From JBGZEX01 sp041846495 (GTDB lineage Bacteria; Bacteroidota; Bacteroidia; Bacteroidales; Marinifilaceae): 56,992 bases of DNA. Location: NCBI GenBank assembly GCA_041846495.1, contig JBGZEX010000008.1, positions 1 through 56,992 on the forward strand, in the 5' to 3' direction. The position numbers and the translations under genes were made by a program. Positions within the stretch are counted from its first letter, which is position 1. Every line of letters starts with the position of its first letter. The notes beneath the pieces are model-generated. The model saw only the letters and a list, made by a program, of their open reading frames with translations, had not been told where the DNA came from and made no database searches. This document shows, in pieces, positions 52,381 through 56,992 of this stretch.

Positions 52381-54111
52381 TCAGGACTTTTTCCGGAATT
52401 TATACAGCCGGGCAATATCTCCCGCAACTCGTTTCGGTGTCGTATAAAGGAGTTCGAACCCATAGCCCTCTGTCTCGAATTCGGGCAGCCATGCCCCGGC
52501 ATCCCGTTCCCCGATGAGCAGGAAACCCGACGAAGGGCGTTTGACGTAAAAGTTATCGACCCGGTTGCCGAGATAGAAATTGATCTCGAAATAATGTATG
52601 GGGTCTCCTGCTGCACGAATGCCTTCGGCAATGAATTCGTATAAAACACCTTCGCTTTCCGGAGCAATACGATCTATTTCGACGGCAACATGCTTGACGG
52701 ATTTGGCATTCAACACAGCAGGTTGATAGGCTCCGTCGAGAGCTAAATAGAGGCCTGCGGTGAGAGCTATTACGGCAAAGAGGGTAGGTGTTCCCGTTTT
52801 GTACCTGCTTTGATATCTCCACCAGTAAATGCCGAGAATTACGGGAAGCGATACCAATATCCATCCGCCGATACCCCCGATGGCCTTTAACCCGTGGAGC
52901 ATATCGATTTTTTCCTGTGCACGGTGTCCGTGAAAGATGGAGTCGGGGATTAATCCGGATTTGATGAAGAGTAGCAGAATAAACAATAGAACTCCCGCAC
53001 CGGCTAATATATGGCCGTAAATTTTAATTGCCCTGGCTTTCCTGCCGGTCAGGTAGAGCAGATATTTTGTGAGAAAATAGGCGATGAAAGGATATATGGG
53101 CATGAGGTAAACGCTTCGTTTGCTTTGCGGGATACAGTAGAAAACGAATATTACGATAATGCTTGTCAGGGCAAAAAGGTTTACCGGATCCGATTCTTTG
53201 ATTTTCACTTTGAATTTGTACAGCAGATTCGCCGGGAAGAGGTTTATTTTGCGATAGCTCAATCCGAATAGCGATAATAGGGCGAGAAGCGTCCATGGAG
53301 TATATCCCGCAATGAGGGTGACAAAATTGTAGGGCCATGGATTGACACAGGAATTATAAGACATCGTATTCGTCATTCTGCCTATATTTTCTTCCATCAT
53401 CAAATCCAGAAATTCTTGTCCCCCCTGCTGGTAAGCGGCGGCATACCATGAGAAGGGCAGGATGAAAGAAAGCAAGCCGCATATGCTCATCAGAAGCAGG
53501 GTTTTGAAAAAACCGGTTCCGCGGAGCAGTAAAAATATCCCCATTGTCAAACAGGGTATGATGCTGCCTACCGGTCCTTTTGTCAAAGTGGCAAGACTCA
53601 TAAGCAATACGGCCACCCACGGAAGTCCTTTAAGGCCTTTTTCATACCATCGGTAGAGCAGATAGAGAGCCGAGACGGTAAGGGCCGTCAAAAGCATATC
53701 CACCCGGCAGTTGAGACCCGCACGATGGAGTTCGAAATTGGTCAGCGTGATGAAAGAAGTTATCAGGGCCGTTTTGACGCCTTTCCTCCTTGCAAAAAAG
53801 ACGAATCCGCATAGAGTCATGCCGATGAGGGCTATGGCCGAGGGAATTCGGGAGGTGGCTTCCGTAACTTTTCCGTATACGGCCGATACGGAGGCTATGC
53901 ACCAGTGGAAAAAAGGGGGCTTGTAGGCCATTTCCCCTCCGTTGTTGCGCGGCAGAATCCAATTGCCGCTTTCCAACATGGAGTATGCGACGATGGATTC
54001 GCGAGGCTCTCCTTTGGTGTGGTAGTCCGACAACCCCAGAAAAGGCAGGATGGTAGCTATACATATTATAAACAGCAGCCAAAATGTTTTTTTTATCTTC
54101 AATGATTCCAT
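52381..54111 (-). CDS. GT39/ArnT-like membrane glycosyltransferase
   Basis: A 576-residue protein with about ten or more hydrophobic segments. The first periplasmic loop carries GEPRESIVAYSMLESGNW and KPPFFHW, the pattern of PMT/ArnT-type enzymes that use polyprenyl-phosphate sugars. SRIPSAIALIG, LNCRVDMLLTA and LTKGPVG are further family segments. It would use the type of lipid-linked sugar the opposite operon may make, an inference. It is convergent with that operon, with 4 bases between the stops. The acceptor could be lipid A or another surface molecule. Confidence 0.88.
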   Translation of the reverse strand: MESLKIKKTFWLLFIICIATILPFLGLSDYHTKGEPRESIVAYSMLESGNWILPRNNGGEMAYKPPFFHWCIASVSAVYGKVTEATSRIPSAIALIGMTLCGFVFFARRKGVKTALITSFITLTNFELHRAGLNCRVDMLLTALTVSALYLLYRWYEKGLKGLPWVAVLLMSLATLTKGPVGSIIPCLTMGIFLLLRGTGFFKTLLLMSICGLLSFILPFSWYAAAYQQGGQEFLDLMMEENIGRMTNTMSYNSCVNPWPYNFVTLIAGYTPWTLLALLSLFGLSYRKINLFPANLLYKFKVKIKESDPVNLFALTSIIVIFVFYCIPQSKRSVYLMPIYPFIAYFLTKYLLYLTGRKARAIKIYGHILAGAGVLLFILLLFIKSGLIPDSIFHGHRAQEKIDMLHGLKAIGGIGGWILVSLPVILGIYWWRYQSRYKTGTPTLFAVIALTAGLYLALDGAYQPAVLNAKSVKHVAVEIDRIAPESEGVLYEFIAEGIRAAGDPIHYFEINFYLGNRVDNFYVKRPSSGFLLIGERDAGAWLPEFETEGYGFELLYTTPKRVAGDIARLYKFRKKS

Positions 54112-54219
54112 ATGTTTAAGTTTCGAATTTTAGCCGGATGTATTCTCCCGTTTCCGGAGAGCGTTTGTAGATTATGCCTCCGTAATCGTATTCTTCCGGT
54201 CTTTATAGAATCTTCGGCA

Positions 54220-54227
54220 CAAAGGTA
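54220..54227 (-). promoter_or_regulatory. Promoter -7 element of the GT39 gene
   Basis: TACCTTTG on the minus strand, 108 bases ahead of the GT39 start, matches the consensus. A TATATTTG in the opposite direction lies close by (54234-54241), without a gene to serve. Confidence 0.5.
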
Positions 54228-54372
54228 TAAATATATTTGAAATTTCAGCTTTCGGTAATTTTTTAAGCATAGCCGGCATGCCTTTCGTATGCTACTTTTT
54301 TCAGCTGTGTTTTAAGCGGTAAATCGGGGAAGATGTTATCCGGCAACGTCTTGAAAATGTAAAGTTGTGGAG

Positions 54373-54579
54373 TTAAAGAGGAGGAATTCCCGAATCTCCT
54401 CCTCCCATTTTTGGGAAAATAATGTATAATGAGACAAGGAAACTAATGCCGTGTACGAAGAATGCCGTAGTTCGAACATTGTCTGTAATACCGCAAATGA
54501 GCATGCCTGCAAAAGAAATTAGACAAAAAAGAGCTGCCCGGCTTTTAATTTCTTTTTGGGCTTTATCCGATAATTTCAT
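54373..54579 (-). CDS. Small two-helix membrane protein of unknown function
   Basis: A 68-residue frame, MKLSDKAQKEIKSRAALFCL onward, with two hydrophobic segments (about 16-31 and 40-54) and a glycine-rich end, GGGDSGIPPL. A perfect -7 element, TATATTTG, lies 21 bases ahead of the ATG, which supports expression. No family is recognised. An overlapping frame on the other strand (54422-54619) lacks such support. It is the last chromosomal gene before the CRISPR array. Confidence 0.5.
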   Translation of the reverse strand: MKLSDKAQKEIKSRAALFCLISFAGMLICGITDNVRTTAFFVHGISFLVSLYIIFPKMGGGDSGIPPL

Positions 54580-54600
54580 ATTCGAAACGATTAACTATTA

Positions 54601-54608
54601 CAAATATA
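54601..54608 (-). promoter_or_regulatory. Promoter -7 element of the small membrane protein gene
   Basis: TATATTTG on the minus strand, exact consensus. TTTTG lies about 23 bases further up, slightly long spacing for a -33 element. Confidence 0.5.
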
Positions 54609-54714
54609 GTTATATATGATACAATTAAAAACAAAATTTTCCGGAGCGGAATAAATATTATTAGAAGTCTTGAAAATACCGATGATGTCATATTGCAATC
54701 GGTAAAGAAATTAT

Positions 54715-54810
54715 AGACTGATTCCCTTACGGTCCAATTGAAGGCAACAATCCTCGCCAATGTGGGGCACAACTTCGTACATTTCAATTCCACTAAGGTT
54801 CAATTGAAGG
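54715..54810 (-). CRISPR. CRISPR array, trailer end: one degenerate and one full repeat
   Basis: A full 30-base repeat (54781-54810), a 36-base spacer (54745-54780) and a degenerate repeat (54715-54744) that keeps 21 of 30 bases, with the loss at one end. The degenerate copy marks the old, leader-distal end. On the minus strand the repeat begins CCTTCAATTGAAC and ends GGAATTGAAAT; ATTGAAA(N) ends are typical of type I-B and III repeats, so the array is probably read leftward. This block is separated from the rest of the array by the restriction-modification cassette. Confidence 0.93.
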
Positions 54811-55686
54811 TATTAATAGCGGTTCAATTCTTTTTTTTGCAAGGTCAATATATTTTTTGTTTATTTCATATCCTACAAACTTTCTGTTCGTTTTCAAAGC
54901 AGAAACAGCAGTTGTTCCACTTCCCATAAATGGATCTAAGACAATATCGTCTTTAAATGAATAAAGTTGAATTAGTCTATTGGGTAACTCCTCTGGAAAT
55001 GGAGCAGGATGACCAATTCGTCTCGCACTTTCTGCATTCATTGTCCAAATAGATTTTGTCCATTCCATAAACTGCTCCTTCGAAATGGTATTTTCTTTTT
55101 TACCTTTTTCTCTTTTATAATTGCCTTTAGAAAAAACTAAAATATATTCATGTACGTCCCTCAGTGTAGGATTGGCTGCGCTTTGCCAACTTCCCCAAGC
55201 CGTTGAAGGACTTGCACTTGCTGCTTTATTCCATATGATTTCGCCACGCATATTAAAACCTATTGCTATCATTATTTTTGAAATGTAATCTGAGAGAGGT
55301 ATATATGGCTTTCTGCCAAGATTGGCAACATTTATACAAGCACGTCCACCATTAACAAGTACTCTGTACGTTTCTTTAAACGAATTTTCAAGAAATTGCA
55401 AATATTCTTTTAAAGATAAATCTTCGTCATATTCTTTTGATACATTGTAGGGAGGTGAAGTTATCATCAAATGTATTGAATTGTCAGGCAATTCTTTCAT
55501 ATTCTCGGCAGAACCAAGGATAAATGTATTTTCTAATTTATCAGGGAAGTTATTTTCTTTATCATGAAGTTCCTTTTTATCCCTAAGTTCAGAATATAAT
55601 TTAGAGTTGTAAAATTTTGAACTATCATGATTTACCCTTCCACTCGTTCCGAAAGCACTTGTTTCTGTACCGTTTTTTCTTTTCAT
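54793..55686 (-). CDS. Beta-class DNA methyltransferase of a type II R-M system
   Basis: A 297-residue SAM-dependent DNA methyltransferase. Catalytic motif IV, TSPPY, is at residues 76-80 and the SAM-binding motif I, DPFMGSGTT, at 251-259. Motif IV before motif I is the beta-class order. SPPY occurs in N4-cytosine and some N6-adenine enzymes, so the base is undecided. It starts 1 base after the endonuclease stop, so the two are coupled. The last five codons (residues PSIEP) and the TAG stop lie within the CRISPR repeat 54781-54810; the native C-terminus may have been different. The base composition is more A/T rich than the flanking genes, suggesting transfer. Confidence 0.93.
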   Translation of the reverse strand: MKRKNGTETSAFGTSGRVNHDSSKFYNSKLYSELRDKKELHDKENNFPDKLENTFILGSAENMKELPDNSIHLMITSPPYNVSKEYDEDLSLKEYLQFLENSFKETYRVLVNGGRACINVANLGRKPYIPLSDYISKIMIAIGFNMRGEIIWNKAASASPSTAWGSWQSAANPTLRDVHEYILVFSKGNYKREKGKKENTISKEQFMEWTKSIWTMNAESARRIGHPAPFPEELPNRLIQLYSFKDDIVLDPFMGSGTTAVSALKTNRKFVGYEINKKYIDLAKKRIEPLLIPSIEP

Positions 55687-55687
55687 T

Positions 55688-56548
55688 TTAGCTTCGGATT
55701 AAGGTTAAAAATTTTTCTGCTTTATCAATATCAGTCACTTCTTGGCTTGCAATTCGGATTATTTCACCCAACTTCAATTTTGAAATCATTGAAGAAAAAT
55801 AATTCATATCGTTGGTTACAAGGTCTTTGCAATTGTTAAGTAGTTGCTCTTTGTCTAAGATGGTTTGAAAGCCTAATTTGGGTGTGTTTTTTATATATTC
55901 TGAACTGGTAGGTTTTGGATTTAATGACCAAAAGCCTTGTATAACGCCTGATGTTTTTAAAAAGTCAACTTTTTTGATGTAACTGTTAGTTATCGGGCTG
56001 TTACCCAAAATAATAACCGGTATTTTTGTTGAACTAATTCCTGATACACGAATGTTTATTGATTTTCCTATTGCCTTTAGCATTGAATCAGAACGTAATA
56101 ATGAAGGGTTCCCTTTGTGTTGCTTGTAATCTCCAATAAATTCAACATTATTGGATTGTGTAAACATGTAATTCGATACAACACTCATTTTAATTTCAAA
56201 AAGTAGTTTAATGTTTTCTGCTTTTTGGTTTGTCTGATTAGTAGTACAAAAAGCGAGGTCTGCACTTGATTGTCTTGATAAACCAAGTTCATCACATACT
56301 ACACTATTAACAGCAAATAGTCCCAATTCATTTGCGATTGGTTCAAAGAGAGTTTTACTCCATTTTTCCGTAAATTGTCCAATTAAAGAGTTTCTGCTTT
56401 GTAAAGTTTGTCCTTCGGCATCTGATCCTTTTGGAACATAAGCAAAGTATCCGTTTTGAAGATTATAAAATAGTTGTTCAGGTGAAGCAAAATTTTTCAG
56501 GGCTTCTTTAAAGAATTGAACTTCAATATCATTATTCCAAAGTGTCAT
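55688..56548 (-). CDS. Probable type II restriction endonuclease, PD-(D/E)XK-like
   Basis: A 286-residue protein starting MTLWNNDIEVQFFKEALKNF. No named restriction family was recognised, but an acidic residue followed by E-x-K fits a PD-(D/E)XK nuclease: Asp97 in SSADLAF and Glu118-Ile-Lys120 in LLFEIKMSVV. The placement 1 base before a DNA methyltransferase, with a promoter ahead of it, makes a cognate restriction enzyme the best reading. Having the nuclease first in the operon is the less usual order. Recognition sequence unknown. It is A/T rich like its partner. Confidence 0.8.
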   Translation of the reverse strand: MTLWNNDIEVQFFKEALKNFASPEQLFYNLQNGYFAYVPKGSDAEGQTLQSRNSLIGQFTEKWSKTLFEPIANELGLFAVNSVVCDELGLSRQSSADLAFCTTNQTNQKAENIKLLFEIKMSVVSNYMFTQSNNVEFIGDYKQHKGNPSLLRSDSMLKAIGKSINIRVSGISSTKIPVIILGNSPITNSYIKKVDFLKTSGVIQGFWSLNPKPTSSEYIKNTPKLGFQTILDKEQLLNNCKDLVTNDMNYFSSMISKLKLGEIIRIASQEVTDIDKAEKFLTLIRS

Positions 56549-56564
56549 AGTGTTTTTCTTTTTA

Positions 56565-56572
56565 CAAAGATA
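56565..56572 (-). promoter_or_regulatory. Promoter of the R-M operon, beside a CRISPR repeat
   Basis: TATCTTTG on the minus strand is an exact -7 match, 16 bases ahead of the endonuclease ATG. The nearest upstream TTG that could serve as a -33 element lies inside the CRISPR repeat 56586-56615 (in GGAATTGAAAT), 17 bases away, slightly short of the usual 19-21. Confidence 0.6.
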
Positions 56573-56585
56573 GTCATTTTATTTG

Positions 56586-56992
56586 ATTTCAATTCCAGTA
56601 AGGTTCAATTGAAGGCAACCCGTATGTATGGCTCGACCAGCTTACTAACAAATTTCAATTCCACTAAGGTTCAATTGAAGGAGACGTAATCACACTGGAC
56701 CGATATCCACCCAGGAACTATTTCAATTCCACTAAGGTTCAATTGAAGGTGCGCTTAGGTGCATGCCTTTAAAAGCGCCTATCATATTTCAATTCCACTA
56801 AGGTTCAATTGAAGGAGGCGATGGCAAAACTATGATAAGTTTATTCAACAATTTCAATTCCACTAAGGTTCAATTGAAGGCCTGTTTACGAAGAACTCTT
56901 CGAGAAAGCTAATTGTATTTCAATTCCACTAAGGTTCAATTGAAGGAAATACATTTTCTATCGTTTTCGACTTGCCGTTGTAATTTCAATTC
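56586..56992 (-). CRISPR. CRISPR array, main part, continuing beyond the window
   Basis: Six full 30-base repeats start at 56586, 56652, 56720, 56786, 56851 and 56917, and a seventh begins at 56983 and is cut by the window end. The six spacers are 36, 38, 36, 35, 36 and 36 bases and all differ. The repeat at 56586, next to the R-M cassette, has one base change (CCAGTAAGG for CCACTAAGG); the others are identical. In the minus direction the repeat can form a 7-bp stem (TTCAATT with AATTGAA) and ends ATTGAAAT. The leader and cas genes must lie to the right of the window. Type I-B or III is inferred from the repeat alone. Confidence 0.97.

Larger units (their letters stand above)
54811..56585 (-). 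mobile_element. R-M cassette occupying a spacer position in the CRISPR array
   Basis: These 1775 bases lie exactly between two CRISPR repeats, where a spacer of about 36 bases would be expected. They hold a promoter, the endonuclease gene and nearly all of the methyltransferase gene. No transposase, integrase, terminal inverted repeats or obvious target duplication other than the CRISPR repeats is seen. Base use is more A/T rich than around it. The element is inferred to be an insertion; the mechanism is unknown, with recombination at the repeats or microhomology the simplest ideas. Confidence 0.75.

Noticed and set aside
54422..54619. 65-codon plus-strand frame opposite the small membrane protein
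   Set aside because: No promoter or ribosome-binding site; the opposite strand has an exact promoter box.
54563..54793. 76-codon frame on the minus strand between the small membrane protein gene and the array
   Set aside because: Its first third reads through a CRISPR repeat, a spacer and the degenerate repeat; no promoter, no family, and it overlaps the small membrane protein gene start.
54811..56585. Insertion sequence or transposon as the carrier of the R-M genes
   Set aside because: No transposase or integrase frame, no terminal inverted repeats, and the only flanking direct repeats are the CRISPR repeats themselves.

Overview
The window is chromosomal DNA from a member of the Bacteroidales. 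The evidence is gene order, promoter type and protein families: the -7 element TAnnTTTG occurs ahead of many genes, there is a SusC/SusD locus with an ECF sigma factor and FecR anti-sigma factor, BACON and FISUMP domains are present, and the ribosomal proteins are of Bacteroidetes type. The genus cannot be fixed from the sequence alone; an Odoribacteraceae-like organism is only a guess.

Layout. 1-18130 (+): the str, S10, spc and alpha ribosomal clusters, from a partial rpsL through fusA, rpsJ, secY, map, infA and rpoA to rplQ. The run is broken between rplX and rplE by a terminator and a new promoter. 18158-22510: the rplQ terminator, two convergent L,D-transpeptidase genes, and eno. 22742-26319 (-): tRNA-Lys and the thrS-infC-rpmI-rplT operon; infC appears to start at a non-AUG codon. 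26418-41071 (-): an ECF sigma factor, a BACON/LRR lipoprotein, a FecR anti-sigma factor, SusC, SusD, a zinc metallohydrolase lipoprotein, a DUF4302-like lipoprotein, a BACON/FISUMP lipoprotein and an Ig/LRR lipoprotein. No glycoside hydrolase is present, so a protein or glycoprotein target is more likely than a plain polysaccharide. 41402-47954 (-): a four-gene operon of lytic transglycosylase, nucleoside kinase, prolyl oligopeptidase and phosphohexomutase. 48215-54227: an envelope-glycan operon of deacetylase, GT2, GtrA and an LtaS-like transferase, facing a GT39 glycosyltransferase. 54373-54608 (-): a small membrane protein gene.

54715-56992: a CRISPR array with 30-bp repeats and 35-38-bp spacers. 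It is read on the minus strand, and its leader and any cas genes lie beyond the right edge. The most unusual feature of the window is here. A complete two-gene restriction-modification cassette of about 1.78 kb sits exactly between two repeats, in the place of a spacer. It has the same orientation as the array, its promoter abuts one repeat, and the methyltransferase reading frame ends inside the other repeat, which supplies its last five codons and stop. If a Cas6-type enzyme cuts these repeats, it would release the restriction-modification mRNA as if it were a giant crRNA.
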